The notes below the pieces were generated by a model. It was not told the DNA's origin, ran no database searches, and saw only the letters and a program-made list of their open reading frames with translations. From Streptomyces sp. NBC_01669 (GTDB taxonomy: Bacteria > Actinomycetota > Actinomycetes > Streptomycetales > Streptomycetaceae), in NCBI RefSeq assembly GCF_026339735.1, contig NZ_JAPEQG010000002.1:1054001-1118000 (forward strand): a DNA stretch of 64,000 nucleotides, in the 5' to 3' direction. The stretch's first letter is position 1. The number at the start of each line of letters is the position of its first letter. The translations under genes were made by a program, and so were the position numbers. Shown here one piece after another: positions 8,053 to 17,040 of this stretch.

Positions 8053-9267
8053 CTATGCCGGTTGGGCTTCGCGACGGACCAGCCCGGCCCGTAGGACGTT
8101 GAGAGCCCCGACTGTGTCTGCGTGCGCGGTGTGGCCGCACGAGACGCAGTGGAACTTCTCTTGTGTGGGCCGGTTCTCCTTGGCGGTGTGCCCGCATTCG
8201 GGGCATCGCCGGGAGGTGTTGCGGGGGTCCACGGCCATCACTTCCCGCCCGGCGCTCTCAGCCTTTGCGTTCAGGATCGCGAGGAACACCCCCCATCCGG
8301 CATCGGCGATCGAGCGGTTCAGCCCGGCCTTCGCGGCGGCCCCGTTGGGCAGGAAGCTGCCCGGCCGGTCGGGGTCCGGCTTCGGGGCCGGGATCTTGCT
8401 CATGTTGCGGATCCTGAGGTCTTCGTGTGCGATGACGTCGTGCTCGCGGACCAGGGCCAGCGCGGTCTTGTGGGCGTGGTCGAGTCGCTGACGGCGGACC
8501 CTGCCGTGCAGCTTGGCGACCTTCTCGACCGCCCGGCGGTGATTGGCCGTCCGCTTGTCCCGTCGGACACGCGGAAACCTGGCGAGTGTCTGCTGTGCTG
8601 CTTCGAGCTGCGCGGCGGCGCTGCGTCCGTGACGCGGGTTGGGGACAAACCCGCCGCCTGAGTCAGCGAGGAAGTTGGCTATGCCCAGGTCGATACCGAC
8701 CACGCTGCCAGTCCTGGGCAGTGGTTCGGGCTGGGGCTGCTCGGCGGTCAGCACGACGAACCACGTGCGGCCCTCGCGCTTGACCGAGACGGTCTTGACC
8801 TTGCCGACCACGGGCCGGTGCTGGTGCACCTTGACGTGCCCGACGCCCTGCAGACGAACGCGGGTGACCGGGTCGTGCGGGGTGGAATCCCACCGGCAGC
8901 CGTCGCCGTCCTTGGGGAAGTCGACCGTGTCGAACCAGTTGGCCCCACGAAAGCGCGGATACCCCGGCGTCCGGCCGGCCTTGACCCGACGGAAGAACGC
9001 CTGCATCGCTTTGTCCAGCCGGCGCAAGGTGGCCTGCTGCGACGAGAACGACCAACGGCCCTGGCGTTCGGGGTCGAACGCCCGGATGTCCTTGAGCTGC
9101 GCGGACTGCTGCCCGTACCTGATGCTCGTCTTCGAGGTGTGCCGGTAGGCGTCGCGGCGTTCCTGCAACGCCCCGTTGTAGAGCGAGCAGTGATCAAGCA
9201 GCATCTCGCCGAGCGCGATCTGCTGGCCCACGGTGGGCCGCATGAGGAACTTGTACGCACGGATCAT
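8053..9267 (-). CDS. tnpB: TnpB RNA-guided nuclease (IS605 OrfB)
   Basis: About 404 residues, full length for the family. The split RuvC site is intact: Asp in VVGIDLGIANF, Glu in VIAHEDLRIRN, Asp in HADTVGALNVLRAG. The zinc ribbon has both pairs (CPECGH and CVSCGH). I start it at ATG 9267 (MIRAYKFLMRPT), which fits the usual TnpB N-terminus; a GTG nine bases further upstream is less likely. TnpB cuts DNA next to a short target motif, guided by RNA from the element's right end, which helps keep the element after excision. It is divergent from tnpA. A 3' relative, truncated, is at 34577-35137. Confidence 0.92.
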   Translation of the reverse strand: MIRAYKFLMRPTVGQQIALGEMLLDHCSLYNGALQERRDAYRHTSKTSIRYGQQSAQLKDIRAFDPERQGRWSFSSQQATLRRLDKAMQAFFRRVKAGRTPGYPRFRGANWFDTVDFPKDGDGCRWDSTPHDPVTRVRLQGVGHVKVHQHRPVVGKVKTVSVKREGRTWFVVLTAEQPQPEPLPRTGSVVGIDLGIANFLADSGGGFVPNPRHGRSAAAQLEAAQQTLARFPRVRRDKRTANHRRAVEKVAKLHGRVRRQRLDHAHKTALALVREHDVIAHEDLRIRNMSKIPAPKPDPDRPGSFLPNGAAAKAGLNRSIADAGWGVFLAILNAKAESAGREVMAVDPRNTSRRCPECGHTAKENRPTQEKFHCVSCGHTAHADTVGALNVLRAGLVRREAQPA

Positions 9268-9318
9268 CCGGCCCACCCCCCTCCTGGTCAGCTTCGGAGA
9301 TCATACTGCGCTTGGCGT

Positions 9319-9748
9319 ATGCCACCACGCTGGGAACCAAAACCCTGATATTCGTACCGGTCGTCATGTCACCTACAGCCTCCACGCTCACTTGGTGTTC
9401 GTCACGAAGTACCGGCGTGGTGTGTTCGATGACGACATGCTGAAGCGGTGCGAAGAGATCATGCGCGAGGTCTGCGCCGGCTTCGAGGCGGAGCTGCGCG
9501 AGTTCAACGGCGAAGCCGACCACGTGCACCTGCTGGTGCACTACCCGCCGAAGATTGCCCTCTCCAGGCTGATCAACAGCCTGAAGGGCGTCAGCTCCCG
9601 GTACCTGCGGGCCGAGTACACCAGCCGCATCAACCGGACCGGCACGGGATCCGTGTTCTGGTCCCGCTCCTACTTCGCCGGCTCCTGCGGCGGCGCACCG
9701 CTCACCGTGATCCGCCAGTACATCGAAGGACACAAGCGGCCCACCTGA
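9319..9748 (+). pseudogene. tnpA: TnpA (IS200-type Y1 transposase), frameshifted at codon 8-9
   Basis: HUH single-strand transposase: the metal-binding HUH is in ADHVHLLV and the catalytic Tyr in IRQYIEGHK. The usual N-terminus would be MPPRWEPNPDIRTGRHV, but the ATG at 9319 reads MPPRWEPKP then stops. Removing one A from the run at 9339-9342 restores the full protein. No other start codon exists in the main frame close by. So it is either inactive, expressed by slippage on the A-run, or a base-call error. The rest is intact. Confidence 0.85.
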
Positions 9749-9814
9749 CCGTCACCGACAGAGACGCAGAGAACTCCGGCGCTCCGCGCCTCCGCGCTCA
9801 GGATGCGTTTCCCT

Positions 9815-9832
9815 CCCCGGCTGAAGCCGGGG
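9815..9832. repeat. Subterminal hairpin, IS605 left end
   Basis: CCCCGGCT pairs with AGCCGGGG with a 2-base loop just behind tnpA, in the context GATACCCACGC seen at many Streptomyces IS200/IS605 ends. A related hairpin bounds the next element at 11235-11254. Confidence 0.6.
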
Positions 9833-9849
9833 ATACCCACGCAAGATCA

Positions 9850-11262
9850 GGGGTCAACTTCTCGGCCGTAAACGACCGAGCTTGTTGGCTCGGTCGTCTA
9901 TGCCTTGTCGCGCTCCCGACTGCCCCTACGACAGGGCGGTCACGGGTCGCATCTACCAGCCGGGGAGGTCAAGCCCTTTGTGGTACGGGTCCGTTGACGA
10001 GGACCCACGCCGAGCGTGCGCGGTTGCGCACGGTGACCCCGGCGACGTGATCGGCGGGGCCGGCGAGCCCGCACCGACGACAGGAGAAGGCGTCCCGGGT
10101 GGGACGGTTGTGTCTCGCTGTGTGTCCGCGACGCGGGCACATCTGCGAGGTGTAGCGGGCGTCCACCGCGATCACCGGTACTCCGGCCCGCCGGGCCTTG
10201 TACCGGAGATGTTCTTCGAGCTGGTGGAACGGCCAGGAGGAGAGCGTGGCCCGCCGGTCGCGGGAAGGCCGTACCCGGTCACGGATGCCGCTCAGTTCTT
10301 CGAGGGCGATCCCGCGTCCGGTGCGTTGTGCGACGGCCACGATCTCCTTGCTGATCCTGTGGTTGATGTGCGCGGCGTGCCGGGACTCGCGCTTGACCCG
10401 CCGCTTGGCGCGCCGGGTGGCGGAGCGGGTCCGCTTCGCCTGGAGTTCGGCGCGCTTGCGGGCGTGCCGGCGCCGGTAACGGCCAAGACGGCGGCCCTGG
10501 TAGTTGTCCCCGTCGGACGTAGTGGCAAGGTTGGCAATGCCCCGGTCCACGCCGATCCAGTCCAACGGGTCCGTGTTGAGCGGCGCTTCGGGGACCTCGC
10601 ACGTGGAGATCAGGAACCACATACCGTCACGGTGGACGAGATCCGACTCGCCTCGCCGGTACTTCGCCGGCATCGCCAACTGGCCAAGGTGCCCGGTGTA
10701 CCGGATGCCCTTGATCCGCCCGCCCACGGTCCAGATGCTGACGGTCTGCGCGTCGTGCTGCCACGACAGGATCCGGTCGTCATACGGCTGAGCCGCATCG
10801 GGACGGAAGACAATCGGCTTCGACTCCGCACGCCTGCGCCGCTTCGATCCCTCGGGGCCGAGGTTCCCGGCCCGGATGTTCGCACGCAACGTAGTGTAGG
10901 CGTCAACAACCTTCTTCACCGTGCGGACAGCCGGTTGGGCAGCGAGCCCGAACTCGGCCTTCACACGAGCGTAGACCAGCTTCTGCAACTCGTTGCGGGA
11001 CGTGGTGCCCGTCTCGTGAGCCACCACCGATACGGCATCGGCCGCCCGGTTGCACGCAGGCAGGGTCACAGCCAAAACCCTCGCCACCTCGGGCGACGGC
11101 AGCAGCTTCACCTGCACCACAATCTTCACCCCTCCAACCTAGCCCCGACCACTGACAACACCCGAAAGCACAGGTCACCGCAGGTACGCAGAGAACTCCA
11201 CCGCTTCACAGATCCGCTCCAAGGATCCATTCCTCCCCGACCCGAAGGCCGGGGCATCCTGG
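9850..11262. mobile_element. Second TnpB element (IS1341-like, no tnpA)
   Basis: A lone TnpB gene between hairpins 9873-9896 (perfect 9-bp CGACCGAGC stem, TnpB 3' side) and 11235-11254. It directly adjoins the first IS605 element and cuts off the 3' end of the MmyB-like regulator gene. Exact ends are inferred from the hairpins and the loss of regulator homology. Confidence 0.6.
9969..11129 (-). CDS. TnpB-family protein with altered zinc ribbon
   Basis: A 386-residue TnpB of a different lineage from the neighbour, starting MKIVVQVKLLPSPEVARVL. RuvC residues are present: Asp in WIGVDRGIANL, Glu in GIALEELSGIR, Asp in the GPADHVAGV segment. The first zinc knuckle reads CPRRGH instead of CPxCGH, so one of four cysteines is Arg; the second (CRRCG) is normal. 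Loss of a zinc ligand may weaken folding or DNA contact. Its own guide RNA would come from the 9850-9968 region, which holds a perfect hairpin. It could be immobile and merely retained. Confidence 0.85.
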   Translation of the reverse strand: MKIVVQVKLLPSPEVARVLAVTLPACNRAADAVSVVAHETGTTSRNELQKLVYARVKAEFGLAAQPAVRTVKKVVDAYTTLRANIRAGNLGPEGSKRRRRAESKPIVFRPDAAQPYDDRILSWQHDAQTVSIWTVGGRIKGIRYTGHLGQLAMPAKYRRGESDLVHRDGMWFLISTCEVPEAPLNTDPLDWIGVDRGIANLATTSDGDNYQGRRLGRYRRRHARKRAELQAKRTRSATRRAKRRVKRESRHAAHINHRISKEIVAVAQRTGRGIALEELSGIRDRVRPSRDRRATLSSWPFHQLEEHLRYKARRAGVPVIAVDARYTSQMCPRRGHTARHNRPTRDAFSCRRCGLAGPADHVAGVTVRNRARSAWVLVNGPVPQRA

Positions 11263-11899
11263 GAGAAATACAGGTGAAGTCGAGGCCGGCGAGGGGCGCG
11301 AGTTCCGTGGTGAACCACTCGGAGTTGTCGACGGATGGTGCGAGCCACAGGTCGAAGGCCTGCTCGTCCGCGACATCGTCCCAGTCGGTGAAGAACGTCC
11401 GGGAACGGGCGTCGGTGAAGACGTAGCGGGTGAGGTTCGGGTTGTCGGCGTCGAGCAGTCCGGTTCCGCTCGTCACCGACTCGAACGCACTGGTGTGGGC
11501 GAGGACGTCGCCCAGCCGGTTGGTCACCATGGCGATGCCCGGTTCCAGGACGCGGAGAGTCTCCAGGACAGAGGGGCGGACGTCGCGGCGCGGTGGTGCG
11601 GGCTGGGCATGACCGGAGCATGCGCCGGCGGTGACCTTCGAGAGGTAGCTCACATGGTTGCGCTCCGAGGGGTCGAGGCTGAGCGCATCGGCGAGCGCGT
11701 TCACCACCGCTATCGAGGGATTGCGGTCGCGGCCCTGTTCGATGCGGGTCAGGTATTCGATGCTGATGCCGGCCCGCGCGGCGAGATCCGAGCGCCGTAG
11801 ACCCGGTGAGCGGCGGCGGCCACGATCCGGCAGTCCCAGCAATTCCGGCTGGATGCTGTCCCGCTTGGCCCGGATGAAATCCCCCAACGGCGTACCCAT
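11263..11899 (-). pseudogene. MmyB-like XRE-family regulator, 3'-truncated
   Basis: Starts MGTPLGDFIRAKRDSI. Residues about 5-75 are an XRE helix-turn-helix (RRSDLAARAGISIEYLTRIE) followed by the MmyB ligand-binding domain (FFTDWDDVADEQAFDLWLAP). Similarity stops at about residue 210 (APLAGLDFTC), where the TnpB element begins; roughly 70 residues of the usual C-terminus are missing. It is divergent from the FMN-reductase gene, an arrangement in which such regulators often control the reductase. Both are now damaged. Confidence 0.8.
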
Positions 11900-12004
11900 G
11901 CGCTGAGGATACGGCGCTGCCCACAGATCGCGGAGTGCTGAGGGTGGCCCTGCGGGGCCAGCCTGAGCACGGTCTGGCTGCGGCCAGGGCGCAGCTGGAT
12001 CGTG

Positions 12005-12607
12005 ATGGGCATGGACAACGACACGTACAAGCTGGTGGTCATCGTCGGAAGCGTCCGGGAAGGGCGGTTCGGCCCCGTTGTGGCCTCGTGGGTCGCCGAA
12101 CAGGCAGGCATTCACGGTGGTTTCGATGTGGACGGAGTCGATCTGGCCGAGATCGACATCCCGCTGTCACTGCCTGCGGCATCGCCGAAAATCGCCGGTG
12201 ACGGGTACCCCCGTCCGGCCGGGATGGGGGCACTGACATCGGCGCTGGAGGGCGCGGATGCGTTCATCGTCGTCACGCCGGAGTACAACCACAGCTACCC
12301 CGCGTCGTTGAAGGCGGCCATCGACTGACTCTTCACCCAGTGGACGGCCAAGCCCGTCGCCTTCGTCAGCTACGGCGGCGCGGCGGGCGGCCGGCATGCG
12401 GTGCTGCACCTGGAGAACGTGCTGACCGAGCTGCACGCAGTGACGATTCGCGATGGTCTTGCCTTCCCGAAATACTTCACGGCGTGGCAGGACGGTCGTC
12501 CGCTCGACTCCGAAGCCCCCGGGTACGCCAAGACGGTGCTCGACCAGTTGGCCTGGTGGGCGGGCGCACTCGGCTCGGCACGCGAAGCCGCGCCCTACCC
12601 GGCATGA
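12005..12607 (+). pseudogene. NADPH-dependent FMN reductase with in-frame stop
   Basis: The flavodoxin-like reductase is complete in one frame except for a TGA at 12326-12328. The reading is ...YPASLKAAID-stop-LFTQWTAKPVAFVSYGG, where this family normally has Trp (DW), so TGG to TGA is the likely change. The N-terminal GSVREGR phosphate-binding loop and the TPEYNHSYP flavin motif are intact, as is the C-terminal half up to 12607. Unless read through, only the first 107 residues are made. It is divergent from the truncated MmyB-like regulator. Confidence 0.85.
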
Positions 12608-13381
12608 GCGCGGCGACGGCGGAACGTCCCAACCACTGCCGGAAACCTGCCGTCGGCCGCCCGGCTATGCCTAGTAGGGGATTGTTGGGGGTGTCGTAGG
12701 GCTGCCATGGGGTGGGTTGTCGGCAGGTGGGGCAGTGCCGGGCCAGGTGGCCAGGAGGTGCTGCAGAAGGTCCAGCCCCCTTCAAGCAGCAGCGTTCGTC
12801 TGCCGGTTTCGGCAGCAATTGGCGATCTTGAGGCTCGTGATCACGGTAGATGACGTGACGTCAGGTTCTGATCTTGGTGGCTGACAGCCGCTGCCTGGCC
12901 GTAAGTCCTCGGCCGGACGAGGACTGCTGATCAGCTGCCATATCCTTCTGCCATGGCGAACTGGCGGCGGTCTCTGAGCGATGCGTTCTGGATCCTGGAT
13001 CGGGCCTGGGGGGGTAGCGGCGTCCGACTCGGATCCAGAAATGGGCGGCCCGACACCCGATCGGCGCCGGTCTCTGCGTAGCCGTTCCCTTCACGCTCTT
13101 CCTCCTCACCCTGTCGCGTGAGGAGGAACCCGACGATCCCCTGTTCGCTGTGATCTTCGGGTGGCTATGGGCCTTGTCTTCGCCCTCACAGCTGCCTCGG
13201 AGCGGCTACGGCAGCGTCGGCTCAAGCGTCTGGGGATACGGGACAGAGCTTGAGAGGACTGGGAGCTGGAAGGGATGGATTCCCCCCTCCCAGCCCCCAG
13301 CCCTGACGGTGCCGATGTGCGTGGTGTCAGCCGGCCTTGGCGGGATCTGCGGCTCAGGCCTGGGTGCTGGCGAGCCGGTAG
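12608..13381. other. Stretch without a recognisable gene
   Basis: Contains unassignable fragments; a minus-strand reading around 12650-12790 (HLARHCPTCRQPTPWQP) might be a transposase tail but I cannot name it. No convincing start, Shine-Dalgarno or complete frame. Several G-runs near 12680-12770. Confidence 0.4.
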
Positions 13382-13681
13382 GCCGACTCATCCCGCGGCA
13401 ACCGCGTCCACCTGCGAAAACGGAGCATCAAGGCGGTCATCCCGGAGAAGAGGGACCAGGCAGCCAACCGGGCGAAGAAGGGCAGTAGGGGCGGTAGGCC
13501 CGTCAGCCACGACGCCGCCCTCCACAAGGAACGGAACACCGTCGAGCGGCTGATCAACAAGCTGAACGCTTGGCGAGGTGTCGCAACGCGGTACGACAAG
13601 GCCCCGGAAACCTACCTGGCAGGCCTCCACTTACGTGCCTCGATGATCTGGATCAGAGACCTCACGCAGGCCACCTCTTGA
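13382..13681 (+). pseudogene. IS5-family transposase, C-terminal fragment
   Basis: Frame beginning ADSSRGNRVHLRKRSIKAVI and continuing with VSHDAALHKERNTVERLINK, LNAWRGVATRYDK and LAGLHLRASMIWI is the C-terminal third of a Streptomyces IS5 transposase, including the catalytic Glu in the NTVERLINK motif. The N-terminal two thirds are absent upstream. It ends 30 bases before the duplicated segment. Confidence 0.8.
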
Positions 13682-13840
13682 TCACAACTCAATACGCGCC
13701 CGAGACCGTTGTCACCGATCCCCGCCGGCAGGTGTCTGCTGGGTGGACGAGGGGTCCCCCATTCGGCCCGCAGTGGTTGCTGGTGCGCGTAGTTGGAGGT
13801 GGGCTGTCAGTGCGCCTGGCGATAGTCGCGGGTGCCAAGA

Positions 13841-13886
13841 GAGCGGGGCACCCCCTGCCGAACGAGCGGGGCACCCCCTGCCGAAC
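13841..13886. repeat. 23-bp tandem duplication
   Basis: GAGCGGGGCACCCCCTGCCG plus three more bases, present twice in a row here (13841-13863, 13864-13886) and once in copy 1. It lies in the leader of the DUF2945-like gene. Confidence 0.8.
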
Positions 13887-13933
13887 GAGCGGGGCCAGCC
13901 CCCCACCGACCCACACGAGACTTGGAGATTCCC

Positions 13934-14107
13934 ATGCCCTACCGCAAGGGACAGCACGTGGAGTACCGGGACCAGCAGGACGAGCTTCAGCGGGGCGAGA
14001 TCCGCAGCGCCGAGGGCAGCGGGGCGCAAGCTCGCTACGCCGTCCAGAACGAGGCGACCATGCGCGAAGACAAGGTCAGCGAGAGCCAGATCGAGCGGGA
14101 ACTGTAG
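13934..14107 (+). CDS. DUF2945-like small protein (copy 2)
   Basis: Encodes the same 57-residue product as 481-654 (MPYRKGQHVEYRDQQDE start; differences silent or nearly so). GGAG lies six bases before the ATG. It is followed by the same hairpin terminator. Its leader contains the extra 23-bp tandem unit absent from copy 1, which might change its transcript but not its protein. Confidence 0.8.
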   Translation: MPYRKGQHVEYRDQQDELQRGEIRSAEGSGAQARYAVQNEATMREDKVSESQIEREL

Positions 14108-14124
14108 TAACGGCCCTGCCGACA

Positions 14125-14165
14125 CAGCCCGCCGTTGCACCGAACCAAAGTGCAACGGCGGGCTG
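14125..14165 (+). terminator. Intrinsic hairpin terminator (copy 2)
   Basis: Same perfect 15-bp stem and 11-base loop as 672-712, placed 17 bases after the DUF2945-like stop codon. Confidence 0.8.
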
Positions 14166-14205
14166 CTGGATGCCCCTCAACAGCGAACATTGAGCAGTAC
14201 CACTA

Positions 14206-14359
14206 TGTCCGCGCTCAGGTCTTCAGGCACGATCGGCTCCCGGGTGGGTACCGCGGCGGCGAGACCACGGCCCGTCGCAGGACGGGGCGCAGCAGCGGCA
14301 ACCAGCACTCCGAGGCAGGCATAGCGGTGTCGAGGTAATCGACGTCGATGAATTCCACG
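14206..14359 (-). pseudogene. tpg-like C-terminal fragment (copy 2)
   Basis: Minus-strand VEFIDVDYLDTAMPASEC matches the tail of the fragment at 2883-3085 and, more loosely, the end of intact Tpg. It is truncated at 14359, where the duplicated segment ends. Confidence 0.45.
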
Positions 14360-14370
14360 GTCCACCAAAC

Positions 14371-14784
14371 TCATGGCCACGGCCTTCGTGTTGGTCCCGT
14401 TGCCTCTGTGACGGAGCACAGGATCAGGCGAAGGCCGCCTTCACGTCCGCCGAACCCCGCATCTGGGGAATCAAGTTCGGGGCCGCTCGAGGTCAAACTC
14501 TGGAGAGCAGGCTCGGGCCGCAGGTATCGGTCCCAGATTTGTGCCTTGCGATACGGGCCGTCCCCGTCGCTGTCGTACCGCGGCGCATCGAAGGTGACCC
14601 AGTACGCCAGCTCGCCGGCACGTGCATGAGAGCTCTCCACGGGCTCGGGCGCTCCCATGTCGTCGATCGTGCCCAGGAATTCGTTCCGCCAGGGACCGTC
14701 CCAGTCCGGATCACGGACCACAGTGACCTGACTGCCCGCAGCCAGCGCTGCGGCTGGCCAGTCCTGGCACAGAGGGCGGCCCAT
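14371..14784 (-). CDS. Small Streptomyces hypothetical protein
   Basis: From ATG 14784 this reads MGRPLCQDWPAAALAAGSQV and then DPDWDGPWRNEFLGTI, LAYWVTFDAPRYDSDGDGPY and KAQIWDRYLRPEP, a compact strand-rich fold seen as a conserved roughly 100-residue hypothetical across Streptomyces (sometimes mislabelled as an iron-transport protein). The last 40 residues after YLRPEP are of different character, so the natural C-terminus may have been replaced when the duplicated segment joined here. The frame stays open upstream to 15066 but without family signal. Function unknown. Confidence 0.55.
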   Translation of the reverse strand: MGRPLCQDWPAAALAAGSQVTVVRDPDWDGPWRNEFLGTIDDMGAPEPVESSHARAGELAYWVTFDAPRYDSDGDGPYRKAQIWDRYLRPEPALQSLTSSGPELDSPDAGFGGREGGLRLILCSVTEATGPTRRPWP

Positions 14785-15178
14785 GATCTGTTCGACGGCC
14801 CGCCGGTCACCCGTGTTCGCCGAATCGGCTTGCCGTCCGAAGCTGAGCGAGGGCCTGTTCGCGGTCTTGGAGGAGGAGCTGGCCAAGGGCCCGGTCGCGC
14901 ATGGCTGCGCCGCCCCTCCCGCCCCACGGGTGCCCGTGGGCCGGGAGAACGACTCCCCCGCCGGACTCACGCCTCTCACCAATGAGCCTTTCTCGGAGCA
15001 AGACCGCTTGAAGTCTGGAGTGAGGTCCCGGAGCCGGTTCGGTTCGCACAACTCGTTCTCACTCAAAAGCGATACCCGGCGGAGAACGCCGACGGGGCGG
15101 CGTACGCCGACGCGGTGTCGGAGTACGCCGCCCTGGGGTGGGACGAGCTGCTGGCCGCGGCCCGTAAGCTGCCGGCCC

Positions 15179-15970
15179 CTACTTCGGGTCGCGGTTGAAC
15201 AGCGACTTGGACCAGGCGTAGCCGAGCACGGCCAGCCCCACGCACCAGACCACGGCCAGCCACCCGTTGTGGCCGATCTCGCTGCCGAGCAGCAGGCCGC
15301 GCAGCGTCTCGATGGCCGGGGTGAACGGCTGGTACTCGGCGATCGGCTGGAACCAGCCCGGCATTGCGTCGACCGGCACGAAGGCGCTGGAGAGGAGCGG
15401 CAGGACCATCAGCGGCAGGGCGTTGTTGCTGGCCGCCTCGGCGTTCGGGCTGGACAGGCCCATCCCGACCGCGATCCAGGTGAGCGCCAGGGAGACGAGC
15501 GCCAGCAGCCCGACCGCCAGGATCCACTCCAGGACGGTGGCATTCGTGGCCCGGAACCCGATCGCCACGGCGACGGCTCCGACGAGGACCACGCTCATCA
15601 CGCACTGCAGCACGCTGCCGACGACGTGCCCGATGAGCACCGCCCCGCGGTGGATCGCCATCGTGCGGAAGCGGGCGATGATGCCCTCGGTCATATCCGT
15701 GGCGACGGACACCGCGCTGCCGATCGTGGTGCCGCCGATGGTCAGCATCAGGATGCCCGGGACGAGATACGCGAGGTACTCGGACCGGTCGGCACCGCCG
15801 TTCCCGATGCCGGCGCTCATCACATCGCCGAAGATGTAGGCGAAGAGCAGCAGCAGCATGACCGGTGTGAGCAGCAGGTTCAGTGTCATGGACGGGTAGC
15901 GCCGTGCGTGCAGCAGATTGCGGCGCAGCATCGTGGACGAGTCGCGTACGGCGAGGGAGAGGGCGCTCAT
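15179..15970 (-). CDS. ABC-2 type transporter permease (DrrB-like)
   Basis: A 263-residue integral membrane protein starting MSALSLAVRDSSTMLRRNLL, with six predicted hydrophobic segments and the ABC-2 conserved region around AEYQPFTPAIETLRGLLLG. Its ATG overlaps the end of the ATPase gene by four bases, so the two are translationally coupled. Together they would form a drug or lipid exporter of the daunorubicin DrrAB type in the cytoplasmic membrane. Substrate unknown. It is the last gene of the four-gene minus-strand cassette 18479-15179. Confidence 0.92.
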   Translation of the reverse strand: MSALSLAVRDSSTMLRRNLLHARRYPSMTLNLLLTPVMLLLLFAYIFGDVMSAGIGNGGADRSEYLAYLVPGILMLTIGGTTIGSAVSVATDMTEGIIARFRTMAIHRGAVLIGHVVGSVLQCVMSVVLVGAVAVAIGFRATNATVLEWILAVGLLALVSLALTWIAVGMGLSSPNAEAASNNALPLMVLPLLSSAFVPVDAMPGWFQPIAEYQPFTPAIETLRGLLLGSEIGHNGWLAVVWCVGLAVLGYAWSKSLFNRDPK

Positions 15971-16968
15971 CGGACAGCCTCCTTGGGCTGGTTCGGCTGG
16001 TTGGTGCTGCCGGTCAGGGCGAAGAACACGTCGTCGAGGTCGGGGGTGTGCACGGTCAGCTCGTCGGCCTCGATGCCGGCGGAGTCCAGCCAGTCGAGGA
16101 TGGAGCGCAGCTCGCGCTGGCTGCCGTCGCTGGGGATGTGCAGCGCCAGTGCCTCGTCGTCCCGGGTGACCTCGCCCAGCGCGGAGGCGGCCGACTGGTA
16201 CGCGGCCGGGTCGGCGAAGCGCAGCCGCACGTGTCCGCCGGGGACCAGCCGCTTGAGCTCCTCGGCGGTGCCCTCGGCGGCGATCTTCCCGTCGTTGAGC
16301 ACGGCGATGCGGTCGGCGAGTTCGTCGGCCTCGTCCAGGTACTGGGTGGTGAGGAAGACGGTGACGCCGTCGGAGACGAGTTCGCGGATGATCTGCCACA
16401 TGTTGTGGCGGGAGCGCGGGTCGAGGCCGGTGGTCGGCTCGTCGAGGAAGATGATCCGCGGGTTGCCGACCAGGGTCATGGCGATGTCGAGGCGGCGCTT
16501 CATGCCGCCGGAGTAGCTCTGGGCGGGCTTCTTTGCGGCGTCGACGAGGTCGAAGCGCTCCAGCAGCTCGGCGGTGACGCGCCGCCCCTCGCGCTTGGAG
16601 AGGTGGTGCAGGTCCGCCATGAGGAGCATGTTCTCCTCGCCGGTGATCAGCCCGTCGACGGCGGAGAACTGTCCGGTGACGCCGATCGCGGCACGCACCC
16701 CGTCCGGGGAGGTGGCGATGTCGTGGCCCGCGACCAGGGCCTGCCCGCCGTCGGCGGTGATGAGCGTGGACAGGATCTTCACGGCGGTGGTCTTGCCGGC
16801 GCCGTTCGGTCCGAGCAGGGCGAACACCGTGCCGGCCGGGATGTGCAGATCGATGCCGTCGAGAACGGTCTTGTCGCCGTACGACTTGCGCAGACCGACG
16901 GTGGAAACGGCGGCGGACGAGGGGTGACCGTCCGCACGCCTGGACGTGGGCATGACAGAAGAAGGCAT
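15967..16968 (-). CDS. ABC transporter ATP-binding protein (DrrA-like)
   Basis: A 333-residue ATPase. Walker A GPNGAGKTT near residues 53-61, signature SYSGGMKRR, Walker B IIFLDEPTTGLD and the DrrA-type C-terminal region ending in TPDLDDVFFALTG are all visible. It powers the permease encoded directly downstream. An ATG at 16968 (MPSSVMPTSRRADGHPSS) gives a short unstructured leader before the domain. A gap of about 70 bases separates it from the DUF4097 gene, and the cassette is probably one operon. Confidence 0.93.
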   Translation of the reverse strand: MPSSVMPTSRRADGHPSSAAVSTVGLRKSYGDKTVLDGIDLHIPAGTVFALLGPNGAGKTTAVKILSTLITADGGQALVAGHDIATSPDGVRAAIGVTGQFSAVDGLITGEENMLLMADLHHLSKREGRRVTAELLERFDLVDAAKKPAQSYSGGMKRRLDIAMTLVGNPRIIFLDEPTTGLDPRSRHNMWQIIRELVSDGVTVFLTTQYLDEADELADRIAVLNDGKIAAEGTAEELKRLVPGGHVRLRFADPAAYQSAASALGEVTRDDEALALHIPSDGSQRELRSILDWLDSAGIEADELTVHTPDLDDVFFALTGSTNQPNQPKEAVR

Positions 16969-17040
16969 AGGGCCCTCCGATCGAAGGGTGAAGTGACAGG
17001 AGCAGTGGGCAAGTTGAGGTGCCGTACGGGGTGGGGTGGC

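Larger units (their letters stand above)
8016..9840. mobile_element. IS200/IS605-type element (tnpA + tnpB)
   Basis: Divergent tnpA (+, frameshifted) and tnpB (-) with subterminal hairpins at both ends: 8025-8045 behind tnpB and 9815-9832 behind tnpA. The tnpB-side boundary is set by comparison with the truncated relative at 34.5 kb: GTGACTCCTCC and everything inward is shared, flanks differ. Elements of this family move as single strands by HUH-tyrosine transposase without target duplication. Confidence 0.8.
13711..14359. repeat. Segmental duplication copy 2 (uninterrupted)
   Basis: Matches 281-739 plus 2850-3020 end to end, without the 2.1-kb transposon, and so represents the pre-insertion arrangement. 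Both copies begin at GTCACCGATCC and end at GAATTCCACG. The flanks are unrelated. Confidence 0.9.

Noticed and set aside
9848..9860. C-terminal part of the MmyB-like regulator beyond the TnpB element
   Set aside because: Minus-strand frames on the far side of the element show no match to the missing MmyB tail, so the rest was deleted, not just split.
12326..12328. Selenocysteine at the TGA of the FMN reductase
   Set aside because: Family residue there is Trp, not Cys, and no selenocysteine-insertion hairpin is evident.
15063..16399. Long open frames antisense to the ABC transporter genes
   Set aside because: Shadow frames created by high GC at third positions; compositions are Arg/Ala-rich without motifs, while the minus-strand frames show full ABC signatures.
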